A stretch of DNA of 64,000 nucleotides. It comes from Linnemannia hyalina. Lineage: Eukaryota > Mortierellomycota > Mortierellomycetes > Mortierellales > Mortierellaceae. Positions 11,601-26,381 of the stretch are shown here, one piece after another (position 1 is the first letter of the stretch; each line of letters opens with the position of its first letter). The stretch covers positions 1,426,001 to 1,490,000 of the forward strand of contig JAHRHY010000004.1 in assembly GCA_019671135.1 (NCBI GenBank). The letters run 5' to 3'. The notes under the pieces were generated by a model that worked only from the letters and a program-made list of their open reading frames with translations, was not told the origin of the DNA and did not search any database. The translations under genes were made by a program, and so were the position numbers.

Positions 11601-14600
11601 TCGGGTTTGGCATAGGACTTGAGAGCGTAGAGCCAAGTGTTGAATGTTTCCTGGTCCGTGCTTGACCGCTTCAACGAGACCGAGTAGTAGTTGACGTCGT
11701 GGGGCGCCTTTATTGAGAAGCAGTGCTTCTTGGAGAACAGGCTCCCATCCAACGGCCAGATGTGTGTCCGAAGAGTCTCTGCCAACGGTATCGTCTCGAA
11801 TGGCTTTTCTGTCTAGAAAATGAAGGAGGAAGTTCGTACTGAGTGTGTTATGAAATGTTGAAAGTTTTCTTAATCTTCCGTAGAAAAGGATGTGTAACAG
11901 ATATCCTTATTGTAGGTCGTGGCGTTTACCTCTCCAATGTTGTATTGAGCAAAGTGTCCGTTTGAGCGAAGGCAGCAGTGTATCCGTTTCCATGTGCCGA
12001 CCTTGTTCTGAGCATTCATCGGTTTCGACCTTAGATCTATTGAAGACAAACGAAGGTTGCGAAAGCTAAGAACTCAGGCCGTGAGGAGATTCGAATTGAA
12101 GTATCGTGTATTGAAGCGAAATGGCGCCGCTTACCTAATACAAACAACTCGCCCTTGATGACGACTGGGAATTCCACAGAGACGCGCGGTTTTGGTGCGC
12201 TGGTCCCTTGTTCTGATGTCCGGCCAGTCATACTTGTATATCGAGAACGTGGCAAGATGTTTTTCTATGAAAGCATCAATGAGAGCAAAATAAAAAGGGG
12301 TGAGACGCGCGTCTAGCCTTGTCTTTTTGGCTTCTCATTCAAGTTAATGTAGCGAGGTACGTTACTGGAGGAGGGGCGCTTATTTTGAGGGTGTCGATCC
12401 TGGGTATGTCGTCATCTGGAGGATGCCAATAGAACAGAGCCGCTTTCCATTCCTCAAACTCGATTTTTGTTGACGCTTGCAATATTGATTCCCTAGACGC
12501 GCAAGATTTAGAATTTGAAGGTAAACATTATAGTCAATGTGTTGTCCACGTTCGCCTTGGTGCCGTTGTTTTTCGCGCAAATAGGGCGCTATGTGTGTCG
12601 TTATCCATACATGAGATACACTTCGATCGAACAAATTTCGAACACATAGTCCCTCGAGTCCACGTTGATTGTCCGTAAGAGTGTCTGGTTCAGGTTGGCT
12701 ACTTGGATGTCCTAAAAGTAACAAGTATGCAAGATAGAAATGCATGCATAAATAAGTTGAGTCTAAGGACTCCACGGCTTTCAGAAGCACTGCAAAAGGA
12801 ATGAATGAGTACGTACCTTTCCTTTGGTGAACTGCATCAGCATGCCCTTTGGAAGGATGTAAAAATACTGCCTGCTCCATTCGCCGTTCCTGTTCCTGTG
12901 GAAGAGATAGCCAGCCTTTTGGCCAGGAGTGGGTATAATAGGATCCAGCGTCTCAAGATCGCGAAGAGATACAGGAAGTCCAAGAGAGCGTGAAAACCGT
13001 GCAAAGTATGTCTATGTACAGTACATCAACGGAGAAATGATTGTTTAGCTTGCATGCATTTTCCGTTGTTGTTTACATTGAATTATCGATTCATGCATGC
13101 GACCAACACTCTTGCTTTCATAGTAGCATGCCTCTTCGCATTATTGAGTTTGTATATGCAAGCACATCCGTTCGCCATCCTTACTTTGAATTGGTCATGC
13201 GGAAAATGAACTGGCGGGAACATGAGTGCGCTGAATAACCGCGTCTAAACGTTTAACACATGAAGGATGAAGACAGCGTTTTTGTTGTCAGTTATCCCCT
13301 TTTTTTGCATTCAGGAGTAAGCAGTAAAAGCATATGTTCCGCAACTGTAGTCCATAAGAATACAACAAAGAAATACAGCCCATGTACCTCTGTTGACAAT
13401 CCAGCAAAGGCCGACTCGAGACTTGACAGTTTGGCCCCTGATGATAGCCAGCTGTTGAGCGCCCTCAAATAAATGACTGTCTATGAAATGCAAGAAGGAC
13501 AATAGCAGAGACGTGTTATGGATGAGTTGTGTGAATTACTAGCATTCCTGTGAAAGGAGAGGAATATGCGGGTCCCTCTTTGACCTTGCAAGCCCCTTTT
13601 GTCTCTCTCTTACTCGCTCGTTCCCCTCCTCCTCTTCCTCATCCTCTTCTCTCTCGCCCCTTGTTCAGCATGATAAGGCTGGTAATACCTTTTCCAAAAT
13701 AAACGACTCTTTGAATGCAATGGCATGATTCAGTGTCCCGCTGAGGGCGTATATTGCCTTGCACTTTTCCTTCTTGGTGTCGAATACAGAGTGTGCAACC
13801 TGGTTCTATTGAAAGCATATGCAGAAGAGTTTGATTGAATATAGGGAGTTGAGTTAAGAAGGGTGCAACCAAGGCCAATCATGCAAGATAGTAATCACTC
13901 CTTACATCAAAACAAAAGAAACAACAACAAAGGGCATGATGGATTTATACCTCTACTGAGCCCTCATGCCATTGCTTGCCTGGCGTCGAATGGTACTTTG
14001 TGATGGCGTTCTCGTACAGCTTGATGGCCTGTCGGCAATACAGCTTGGCTGTCTACAATGAAATGTGGGAGAAAAAATAGGGATAAGAAGGCAAACGAAG
14101 AAGAAAAGGATGAAAGTTAATGCCCGCTTTGGAGTATCTCCTGAAGTGGAACAGCGTGGCCTGAAATGAAGGGCAACATGTCCTGGTCAACTCCAGTCAT
14201 ATTCTTTGTACCTTGACCGTGTTCTCAATGGTAGAAATGCACTCTTCCACTGGACCTATAAACAAAACAAAAGGCGTTTTTGTTAACGAACGAGAATATT
14301 TTTAGTTTGGGTCCTCGGTCCGATTCCTTTGAATGTGTCGGTATAAGTGTTTGCTTGCAAACAGCAACAACGATAACAATAGCAGACCAAAAGAACAATA
14401 TGTGGAGAACAGTGTCCTCCATGATCGACAGCGCCCTTACCAAGGACCATGGAATGAAGATACTTGAGGAGTGTTGGAAGTGCCTCTGAGGGGCACTTCT
14501 GGAGATCTGGGCCAATCGAGAAGAGCGCCTGCATGAGCCGTTGTTGGTGGGTCCAGTTATTTCCTCGGACCACTGTAGTCGACAGCACGGCATGACGGAG

Positions 14601-16528
14601 GGCGAGAAACAGAGAGAGAGGCCCATGCAAGAAAGTTGGACAAAGAGAGGAGCATGATGAGCATGAGGTGAAAGTCGGAGAGCAAAGAAAGAGTGCGCGA
14701 GAATAACAGGTGTAAGTAAAGGCAAGAAGAGAGAAAACAGAGCGAGCAGACCCATGAGCAATGGCTCAGGGGTATGAGAAAAGTGGAAAAAATGGTCCGT
14801 ACCACCATGCCCCTCCCTCAAGTCCAATCCGTTGATCACAACAAACGACAATGTGCAAAACAGATGAGAGAAAAGCAGAGAAAATAAATGAACCATGCCT
14901 CACCCTTTGGATGCTTTGCTCGCCTGCTCCCTGCATCCCAACATCCTCTCTCTATATCCTTTCTCGCTTTTCATTCATACAAACTCGATAATACTTCCCT
15001 ACCCTCCCATCCCTTCTCGCTCACCCCCTGATTTTCTTAGTTGGATGCTCATTTTTCTACCGTCTTAGAGATAAACAAATAAAGCGGACATGGCACCATT
15101 GGCAAACAAATGCAAAGCGAGTAGCGCAGGAAGGAAGAAAAAAAACCACTCTTTTCATTTAAGGCAAAACAACGCTATTCAAATGGCCGTGCTATGGCCT
15201 TTCCCTGACTTTTTGCATTGCTTCCTTTTTTTTCAGTTCAGGATCGCCCGCAGGCTCCCGCATCCTGTTTGCCTGCATCCTCGGTCAAGGCGTGAGTGGT
15301 TTCTCTCGCATATTTTTTTCTTCTTTGCGATTACAGTCTATCTCACTTCCTCCTTCTTCCCGTTCCATGTTAAAGCCTTCACACCTTGAACTTGATTAGA
15401 GCCTCTGCCGACAAATGCGCACTCCGAGGAGCTACGAGTAAACGGACCTTTTTCATTTTCACCTGTCCCTCCCCCCACTTGAAACTATATAATCATTTGT
15501 CAGAATAGGGCGTTGGACGGTCCAGATTGAAAGACTTGCTCGCGAGCTCCTTTTAAACTTGAAGAGCTTCATTGGTACGCATGAACATGTCCTTGGACGA
15601 TCCAACGCCTCTTTTCTTTTTGACCTCGGCTTTTTGCCAATGTAACACGAGAGAAAATGATGAATGTCGAAAGGTGTTGGGATAGAGGGTAGGAACTGAG
15701 AGTGTGAGGAAGTTGCTCAAATGAGAGAAGGGAAAGGGAGAGGAAGAAAATGAATGGGAAGAAAGGGTGTTGGCCGACTTGGGTTGGAGGAAGGGTTGTT
15801 TCCAAGAGGACATACCTTCTAATATGCTCCCGTCAGACCCTCTTGCAGCACCTTGTGCCAATAAAGCGATCTGCAGCTCGAGATTTTTAAGAGAATCTAT
15901 TGTAAAGTACACAAAACGTTAGCGAACATTGCGATCGATTATACAACAGACGGGGGGGGGAAAGAAACAGCTGCGATTGCAAACGAAGCGTTGTCGAGAA
16001 TTTCGCCTTGGGTAAGCAAGGATGGTATTCGCCTGTGTTGTTGTTTTCTTTTGTTTTTCTTGTATTTTTCCCGCTCTTTTTTTCCTCCTCACGCTCACTC
16101 TCCCCTCCCCTCCTCCCTTCCTCCCTTTGCATCCTCCCTGTTGGAAAAAGAAAAATCGTAACGTGCTTTTTTGAGGGTGGGAGGCAGGGAAAGTGGGGGG
16201 GGGGGGCAAAGTGGGAGAGACCGATGCCAGAGAGAAACAGAGAGGAACAGGAGATGTTCCAGGAAGGATTCGATAATGAAAACAAGGAATTGAAGCGGTT
16301 AGAAAGCGGTTGCAATTTCTTCATACCTGACTGACACTCGTGAGCTCTTCGGATCCAGGCGCGAATGGCATTGTCGAGGAGTTCGTGCTGCCGCTTGACA
16401 TAAACAATGGACTGAAAGTGCTGTGGTGGCGCTTCAAAGATGAGTTTTGGATCGAGTGGTAGTGTTAGATCCTGATAGTCGAGGTAATCCCCCTCTATGT
16501 CGGCGGCAACAGCTGCAGCGGCACTCAT
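8670..16528 (-). CDS. Ras GTPase-activating protein with helical/BAR-like, PH, PH, C2 and RasGAP domains
   Basis: I assembled 21 in-phase exons: 16327-16528, 15816-15896, 14441-14572, 14212-14255, 13951-14052, 13689-13805, 13388-13480, 12817-13011, 12620-12711, 12366-12492, 12135-12264, 11930-12036, 11391-11812, 11043-11289, 10775-10940, 10646-10667, 10300-10536, 9981-10189, 9754-9878, 9610-9651, 8670-9491. The product is 1237 residues. Residues 1-257 are helical and BAR-like (inference). A first PH domain is at about 288-378 (KAGYLF start, Trp368), a second PH at about 430-540 (Trp534), and a C2 domain at about 548-697. RasGAP spans about 698-965, with the finger motif TLFRGNTLLTK (Arg760) and FLRLICP (890-895). 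The last 270 residues are a Ser/Gly/acidic tail. It should switch off a Ras-type GTPase at membranes. The start at 16528 (MSAAAAVAAD) is the least certain part. Confidence 0.82.
10646..10667 (-). other. 22-nt micro-exon carrying the RasGAP arginine-finger loop
   Basis: This exon codes TRINTLF plus the first two bases of the Arg760 codon. The third base is at 10536 in the next exon. The surrounding words match the p120GAP/NF1 finger loop (NTLFR, TLFRGN), so the exon is functionally indispensable. Confidence 0.85.
14573..15815 (-). other. 1.24-kb intron of the RasGAP gene
   Basis: This interval lies between the exons ending ...GSILE and starting VVRGNNW. It is far longer than the other introns in this gene (about 50-500 nt). 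It is pyrimidine-rich on the coding strand. I found no extra in-phase exon, but a small one could be hidden here. Confidence 0.5.
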
Positions 16529-17364
16529 GTCCGACGGCACAAACTCCTTAAAGCCAGCGCAAGGAAAAGGGAAAGAGTGGAGAATGTGAAGGTTGGATGA
16601 TATTGGCGATATATGACGGGATTACAATGAAGAGTGCCTGTTTTCTGTTTTGTAGAAGTGAGAGTCTTGCCAGGTCGCGTGTTGACTGGGAGTAATAAAG
16701 GGAGAATGGACAAATATGCTTCTGTGTCGGGGGAGGCAGGAGAGAAAAGGCGAGGATAAAAGACAGAGAGGAGCTGAGAGTGGAGGAAGAAAGAGAGAGA
16801 GAGAGAGGAAAAGGTACAAGAAGAAGGGAATGCAGTCGAAGGGATTGATTATAAAAAAAGTTTATGAGCGCGGATAGAGTCGCTGTGCCTCGTTTGTTTT
16901 TGAAATCAAAGAGCGTTGAACCGGTGGAGAGGGTAGAAGAGGAAGAGGTCAGGATAGCGGAGAGTGTGAGAGCGAGAGACGACGAAGGAGTAACAGCAAC
17001 AGGGGGCGGGCAATGGGGATAACGAAGGATTGATGGAGCAGTTGGTGGAGTAGACGCGCACTTGAAATTAGCCACAGAAAGGAGAGCGAGCGCGTGTGTG
17101 TAGAATGTAATGAAATGTAGACAAGGTGTATGTGCGCGAATCAGATGCAATGAGAGGTTGAAGTTGGTGAGGGAAGGAGAAAGGACTGTTTGTCGGTAAT
17201 GCAAGGTGGCGGAAGAGCAAGAAGAGGGGAGTAAAAGGTGAAGGTGAAGGTTAAGGTGCGAAGGGTACGTGAATGGGGACGTGAATGGGGAGAGAGGGAA
17301 TGTAGATTGATGGGTAACTTTGTGTTTTTTTGGGCCGAAAGTAGGGTTTGAAGGTGGAGTTGGA

Positions 17365-17575
17365 AAGAGAAAGAGAAAGAGAAAGAGAAAAAGAAAGAGA
17401 AAGAGGAAAGAGGAAAGAGGATAGAGAAGCGGAGGAGGGTGGACGGGTAGCGATGGAAGGGAAGGGTGGGGCGGAGGAGGAGGAGAGAGGAGAGAGAGAG
17501 GGAGAGAGAGAGAGAAAGAAAGAAAGAACGAGAGGAGAAGGAAAAGAGAGAGGGAGAAGGTGGGAGACAAAGTAA
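17365..17575. repeat. GA/CT-rich simple-sequence tract
   Basis: Imperfect GAAAGA and GAGAGA units make an almost pure purine strand. Such tracts are typical of promoters or 5' leaders in this window, but this one is unusually long. Confidence 0.8.
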
Positions 17576-18008
17576 AGGAGAGGAAGGGAAAGGAAGAAGA
17601 ATGAACGAATGAATGAATGAAAAGAAAAGCGAAAGAGAAAGGGAAATGCAAATTAAGAGGAAGGGAAGGGGGTTCATGATAATGAAAAAAGGTCTCACTC
17701 GCTCAAGGCACTTTTTTTAGGTCTCAAAGGTATTGATTGATTGATATGGAGCCAATTGGTCTCAGGGGACGATCAGAAGCAGCCAGCCCAGCCCCCGCAT
17801 CCATCATCATCATCAAGCATTTTCGGCATCATCATCATTTGTCTTCGGCAGGCATCCCTGGCTATGATCATGGTCGCTGCCATCAACCATCAATGATATC
17901 AGCAACAATGTTCACAAGCATTGGCAAGAATAAAGGGTCGTTGTATCAAGCGGTAAAGTACACAAAACGAACCTAAAAGGAAAGGCCGTTCCTGTGGCCA
18001 TGGTCAGC

Positions 18009-18061
18009 ATGAATGAATGAATGAATGAATGGATGGATGAATGCATGAATGAATGAATGAA
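18009..18061. repeat. GAAT/GGAT tetranucleotide microsatellite
   Basis: About 13 tandem four-base units, mostly GAAT with two GGAT variants and one GCAT. Confidence 0.9.
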
Positions 18062-19841
18062 CAACCGTATGGTATCAGAGGAGTTCATAATACTTTTGAA
18101 AGAGTAAACAAAAGCAACGTCAATCATTGTCAATCATTTGAATGCCCTTTTCATATCTCGCTTTTGCACTTTTTTCTCCCCTCTCTTTCTCCTCCATCCA
18201 CCTCTTTCCTACTCTTCCTATTTTACTCTCACTCTTGCCTTCGCTCACACCTCTTCTCTTTACCTTCTTGTTCTTGTCACCCTTCACCCTCACTCACACA
18301 CTCACACTCCATCCTCACCTGTTCCTGTTCCAGCCTTCTTCCTCACTTTCGTAATTCCATTTGATAGAAGGAAGGGAGACAACGATTCATAAAACCATTG
18401 GATAGGGGCAAGTTGATAGCCTTTTTTTTTCTTGCTTTGTTGGCTCCCTGACTGTTCAACTGTTGAACTGCTTACATCTCCATCGCCCATTTTGAGGGAG
18501 GATGGACGTCTTCGAGCACTGCCCGTGCTTCCCTCTCTCTCCTTCTCTGTTCTTCTTGTTTGCTCTCTCTCCTTCTTTCATTCTTTCATTAGGACAATAA
18601 TACGTCCTCGTCTAGTCGTCTTGCGGTATCTCATCTGAACGACTGTGCACTCTCGTCCTACTGTATGTGTCTGCCTGTCAGCCAGCGCCTAGGAAATACA
18701 TACGATCTCCTCATCACTTTCTTGACCAGGAGACACGTCTCCCTTTCTTCTCTCTCTCTCCCTAGGCTTAGTAAACAACGTACTTCGATATAGGGCAATT
18801 ATCCGTCGTATCCAGAGGTAAGAAGGAGAGGACCTTCAGACAGCAAGAAAACAGGAGGCGAAGTCGAGGAGAAGGAGGGCAAGGAGATAGGGAAAGAGGA
18901 GAACTTCTCTACACGGCTGACAATGAACAGGAGACCAGTCCTGGACGGTGGTACCTACAGCCATTGGTCGTCTGTTAGTCGAGAGGATACTAAGCTCCTT
19001 TTCTGTCATCGCCTTCCTTTCTTTCCCTCTCTCTCTCTCTCTCTCCCTTCTCCACTCTCCTCTCTTTTTCTCTCCTTCAGTCGAGCAACTCCAATCCAAC
19101 CATGTGTTGTGGAGGAGGGCAGTGTGGGTTCTTTCGTGTTATTAATACTCGTCTCGTCTCTCCTTCAAACCCTCACGCGCCCTTTTTCCCGTTATTCACC
19201 CGCCTGTTCCTCTCTTTCTCACATTTCTCTCTCAAAGAAAAAGGCTGGATTCTAGCTTGAACGACTCACAATTATGCAAAAAAACAAAAAAAAACCCCCG
19301 TACTGAACTCTGTCGATGGAGGGACAACGCATGCTTTCCCCCTATGTTCCCCCCCCCCCCTTTTCAATGGGGCGGACTGGACCTTCTCCTCTTCTTCCCC
19401 TTTTCTTTCCCGTCCTTCTTTCCCCCACATGTGCGCCTGTTCCTTTTTTTTCTGGCGGAGAAAAAGCTCCTGGTGAGTGAAATTCAGGAACAAACATATA
19501 AAAACTAACAATCCTTCCAATGCTATAACAAAAAACGTAAATGTTGTTGACATTATTATTTTAATGAGGGCAGAATTAGATGGCTATGCTAAGAACGATG
19601 AAAGGCGTGAAGGAGTGGAGTTGTGTGTGAAGGACGTAAAGGATAGGCAAACTATGCGTATGTGATAGAATTGCAAAGGAAGGTCGTGTCGTGTCATGGC
19701 ATGAAAGAACTATAGATACTAGGTTCGTTAAAAGAGTGGAGTGAAAAAAGAGAGAAAAAAAGAACAGAAAGTAGGAGAAACCCAAAACCTGAAGAGAGAA
19801 CGAGCGGAGAAGAGGGAGTGAGAAGGAAGGGGAGGCATTGT

Positions 19842-21307
19842 TTAGATGGCTTTGGCGTGGTGGTCATCTCCATAGATGGTGACAGACGGGTTCTTCTTTT
19901 GCGCCTCAACCTCACCACCAAACTCCACCACCGCAACGCGCATCAAGCTCAGCAAGTTGCGAGCAGCATTGCTATGATCATACATTCCACCGTTAAACGC
20001 CGCCGTCATGTCCTTGCCAATCCCCATTTTGATATACTTCTCGCCACCAGGGTGCTCCGACATGAACTCGGCCACATCATACACAACTCCCTCTAACAAG
20101 ATCCACTTCTTATTATCGTTCTTGCAGGCGTGGCGGTAGTCCTCAAAACTCATCACGGGCAGGTCAGCAATAGGGGTACCCCACTGGAGCTTAGTCTTCT
20201 TCTCGAGGACACGCTTCTCGATCATCTGGAGCTGGCCTTTACGGACTTCGTTCTCGGGGAAAGTCTTGAGGTGGGTGGCGAGGCCAAAGAAGGCACAGAC
20301 GGCGATGGTCCATTTGGTGGGGTCGTACTGGTAGAAACGGATCGCGTTGCGGTAGTCTTGAGGAAACTGGTGATGGAAGTTGTGGTAGCCCTCTCCGAGG
20401 GTCATGAAAGCTGTAATAAAATGGTCGCGGGGCGAGTGGCGGTCGTCAAAGGGTCCTTCGCCGAGCCAATGGGCGAGCGAGTTGACACAGAAGGTAGCAT
20501 GGTGGACAAAGACAAGACGCAAGACGGCTGCATAAAAGTATCCTCCGCGCCAGTCACCCCAACCAAGACCGGCGACAACGGTAGGGAAAACGAGACCCAT
20601 GAGGAAGATGAGGGCCAGGTAGTTCTTGTGTTGCCATTGGACCAGTTTGTTCTTGTTGAGATCTTCGACGTCGGCGTGGCCAATCTTCCAACCGGGACGC
20701 TTGATCAACATCCAGCCGAGGTGGGAGAAGAAAAGGCCGCGGTGGGCAGAGTAAGGGTCCTTTTCGGTATCGGTCCAACGGTGATGGGCGCGATGACCGC
20801 GGGACCACCACTTGATCGAGCCCTCGACGGCACCGGCGCCGAGCAATGCAAGGACAAAGCTCATGGCTGGCCCGGCACTATACGAACGATGTGCCCACAA
20901 ACGATGATATCCTATTGGAGGTTTTTGTTAAATCATGGATGGAATGAGTTAGGAAGAGAAGAACGAAAACAAGTAGGGTTGCAATGCAATGCGCTTAGGT
21001 AATCCGCCATTCAGTTATATTCCATATGTACAGTACCTGCGGTGATACCAAGGGCTGTGGCGTAGTAATAGAAAATGGACCAGATCAACGTCTTCCGCTG
21101 GATCTCCGTGGTCATGAGTCCATAGAGGGCGATCAAAGGGGTCACTCCGAGACCGATAACGTGCTTGTAGTCGAGGTACTTCCAGATGTTGAGGATGTTG
21201 ATCTTCTCGGGGAAGAGTGGCGGTAATTCTTGGTGCTTGAGTGGATCCCGACGGGTTTCGGTCAATGTCGCAGGCACGACAAACGTGGGGGGCAATGGAG
21301 TAGCCAT
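19842..21307 (-). CDS. OLE1: Delta-9 acyl-CoA (stearoyl-CoA) desaturase with fused cytochrome b5
   Basis: Two exons (21037-21307 and 19842-20911) encode 446 residues. The three di-iron histidine boxes are HRLWAHR (93-99), HRAHHR (130-135) and HNFHH (267-271). The C-terminus is a cytochrome b5 domain with the haem-ligand motif HPGG (377-380). The enzyme inserts the first double bond into palmitoyl- and stearoyl-CoA in the ER membrane, taking electrons through its own b5 domain. The N-terminus (MATPLPPTFVVPAT) and the rest closely match the Mortierella delta-9 desaturases I recall, which is the main clue to the organism. Codons are strongly biased to C/G-ending forms, suggesting high expression. 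A TATAAAAA element lies about 145 bp upstream of the start. The intron interrupts the Gly codon just before box 1. Confidence 0.97.
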
Positions 21308-22635
21308 CTTCTTGTGTTGTTGTGAGGGTAGGAGTTCGTTAAAGGTTTGCTGTTGTTCTGTGGTGGATTCGTATCAAGGATCGATGAGAGAAGGATGAAG
21401 AGGATGAGAAAGAAGGGATGAGGATAGGAAAACGTCTGCGAGGCTTTCCTTTTTATACCAATTGGACATCGCTTCTCCAAAAAGAGTACACACGCAAACG
21501 ACGATTATGATAACGACCATGAGCGTCCAACAGAGCAAACATAGCACAAACGTGACAAGCGGAAAAAAGAATCCGTTTGTGATTAGTGTAGAGTCGTGGT
21601 TGGTGTCGGTGTCCTCATGTGGAATCGTCCTGACAAAGCATAGCCAAGATTCAGCACCGACGACCAGGTGTTTGTGTTGTTCACATATTCCTGTGCGTGT
21701 GCGACGGAAGAAAAGTGAGGTGGTGGTGGTCACTGCGTTCTTGCTTGCTCAGCACTATTGCATCACCCTTACGCTGGCCAAGACTTTGATTTTGTCCAGC
21801 TATCCCACATATCACGTCTCGGTGCTCTCACTCCACCACCACTGACATGCGCTTCTTCTTCCACAATCGGGCCAAGCCAAGCCTTTTCATAAAAACATCA
21901 CCCTTGCTAACGTTGTGTTGTTTGTCACACTTTAGTTGCCTTCGTTGTCATTGTCATCACCACCGAGAAGTCCTTCATTTCGTCTCTTGGTTTTTCCTAC
22001 TGTCATCTCATCCTGATCAACGAAAAAAAGGCGTCAAAGCGTGTTCAATGAAGAGTTGCATGAACGGTTCATGTCAGTTGGACGCCAGATTACTGTCTCC
22101 GGGTGCTGTGGATACAATGGGGAGGAGCTCGGCAAAACGCACACATATAGTATTCATGGTTTCCTCCATGGGGCATAGTATCACCAATAGGAAGCACAAT
22201 GGGGTGGTCTTGGCAACACTTCCTGGACACCTGGACACCCCTCATCCATTCTTAGGCACCTTGTATTTAGGCTTTGTCATAAATCATTTCTTGCTGACAC
22301 AGGTCAATTCAAAAGGAGCACAGACCAAGTTATGCGCCCCTTCCCTCTGCTCTCCTTTTACTATTTCCATATCACCGAAAAACCCCCGACATCACCGACA
22401 CCCTCCAATTCCACAGTCATCTTCACCGACGACCTCTTTTCAACTACAGCAGCATATTTCATTGCAACAATGACATACGTACTCTATGCCACTTGGCAAA
22501 AAAAAATGAAAAACGGAGTTGTTATCTTTCTCATGAGTCTCGTTTGTTGAGTTCTATTCACCATCTTGTTTCTTTTTTTGGCTTTTGTGATGTGTCAGCG
22601 AAACTATCATCCTGACGACCTTCCTCGCCTTTTTC
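21308..22635. other. Upstream region of the desaturase and 3' region of the SRPK gene
   Basis: This 1.3-kb gap between two tandem minus-strand genes should hold the OLE1 promoter on its left side and the SRPK 3' UTR on its right. A TATA element is at 21450-21457 with an adjacent CCAATTGG. I see no convincing coding exon or RNA gene. Confidence 0.55.
21450..21457 (-). promoter_or_regulatory. TATA box candidate of the desaturase gene
   Basis: On the minus strand the sequence reads TATAAAAA, preceded by CCAATTGG. It is 143 bp before the ATG, consistent with a short 5' leader. Confidence 0.55.
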
Positions 22636-25251
<2,616 letters not shown>

Positions 25252-25610
25252 TGTGTTGGATGGTGCAGGGGTGGAGAAGGAGGAATTGTGGGAAGGGGAA
25301 GGGGGAAAAGGCAAAAAAAAAAAGGTGGACAAAACAAACACAATGGACAGTGTGCAGTGTGAGAGGAGAGGGAGAGAGGGTTGTTGTTTGGGTGGCTGCT
25401 CGGGGAATATGCATGTCATGTGACTGGCATGTTGTTGAAGTGAGTGTGTCGAGAGCAAAGAACAGGGGCACGTTTTTTCTCTTCTCTCTTTCCTTTGCTT
25501 TTGTTGTTTCTTTGTGTCTTGTCTTTCTAGAGTGCGCAAAAATGACACCACTTCCGTCCTTCTCATGTATCTGAAGACAATCGTGGGTCAAACAAACCGC
25601 ATGACCAAGA

Positions 25611-25645
<35 letters not shown>

Positions 25646-26381
25646 GCACGGGGGTTTACAGGAGAGAAGAAAAGGGCGCCACGTTCTCACTAGCTTCCCC
25701 CTGAACTTGGCATGGCGCGTCACGGCGCGTATTATTTTTCTAACCTGAAGCGAATCTCAGGCCGCCTTGGAAGAAAAATAAGGGAAGCGAAGCGTCCTTC
25801 AGCCCAATAGCTGATACGAAGGGTCTCTGATGACGATTTGCTGTGAAGAAGAGTTTAAAGAGTGAGGATGTCCTGGGAGATGTTCCTGAGTCAAGGAGTC
25901 AAGGGGGTAAGAGAGAGGGTGACACTGACATCTTTCTCTACCATGTGCGCCCAAACATGATACACATTACACATACACATACACATACACACCACACCCC
26001 CCTCCAAAAATAAATAAAAAAAAGAGTCTGTTCCTCCTCCTTCACCCACAGACACTTCGGTCCAAAAGCCCTGCTTTTGTAGTGTCTGTTGGCTAGGCTG
26101 TTGTTGTTGTGTTCACTTTGCCTATTGTTGCTTATTGTCGTCTGTCGGTCCGTCGACTCATCCACTCACTCCCCCCATCACCGCCACCCATCATCCTTTT
26201 TTTTCTATTTTCTTCTTTAGCTCTCTTTTCTTATTTCTCTTCTTTTCTTCATTTTCTTCCTTCCGCCTTCCTCTCCAACCACCCCACTCACAACCACTCT
26301 CACTCATACACCTTTTTCTCCTACTCCCTTTCCTTCTCCCCTTTCACTCCTTCACTCCTCCCTCGCAAACAACAAACCACA
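25252..26381. other. Divergent promoter region, SRPK / TVP18
   Basis: This 1.13-kb spacer contains a 29-base A run at 25614-25642, a CA-rich microsatellite at about 25967-25990 and a strongly CT-rich leader (26200-26370) before TVP18. No gene is recognisable. Confidence 0.6.
25614..25642. repeat. 29-base poly(A) run
   Basis: An uninterrupted run of 29 A residues on the + strand. There is no adjacent retroelement-like open frame or target-site duplication that I can see. Confidence 0.95.

Larger units (their letters stand above)
16529..19841. other. 3.3-kb gene-poor region upstream of the RasGAP gene
   Basis: The first 1.15 kb (to about 17700) is strongly purine-rich on the + strand, that is CT-rich in the RasGAP direction, with (GAAAGA)n and (GAGAGA)n runs around 17365-17575. 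A tetranucleotide array lies at 18009-18061. The rest to 19841 alternates CT-rich blocks. All long open frames here translate to Ser/Leu/Pro low complexity and are not credible genes. It probably holds the RasGAP promoter and 5' leader, and the 3' UTR of the desaturase near 19700-19841. Confidence 0.6.

Noticed and set aside
14225..14896. 223-residue minus-strand open frame
   Set aside because: It overlaps the verified RasGAP exons 14212-14255 and 14441-14572 in a different frame and shows no domain.
16548..17651. 367-residue minus-strand open frame
   Set aside because: It is a translation of the CT-rich tract (Ser/Leu/Pro/Phe only) and not a real protein.
21847..22473. 208-residue plus-strand open frame upstream of the desaturase
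   Set aside because: The composition is irregular (Ser/His/Leu/Pro), with no codon bias, no splice context and no family signal.
25614..25642. A29 run as the tail of a retroposed element
   Set aside because: No element body, coding frame or flanking duplication is visible beside it.
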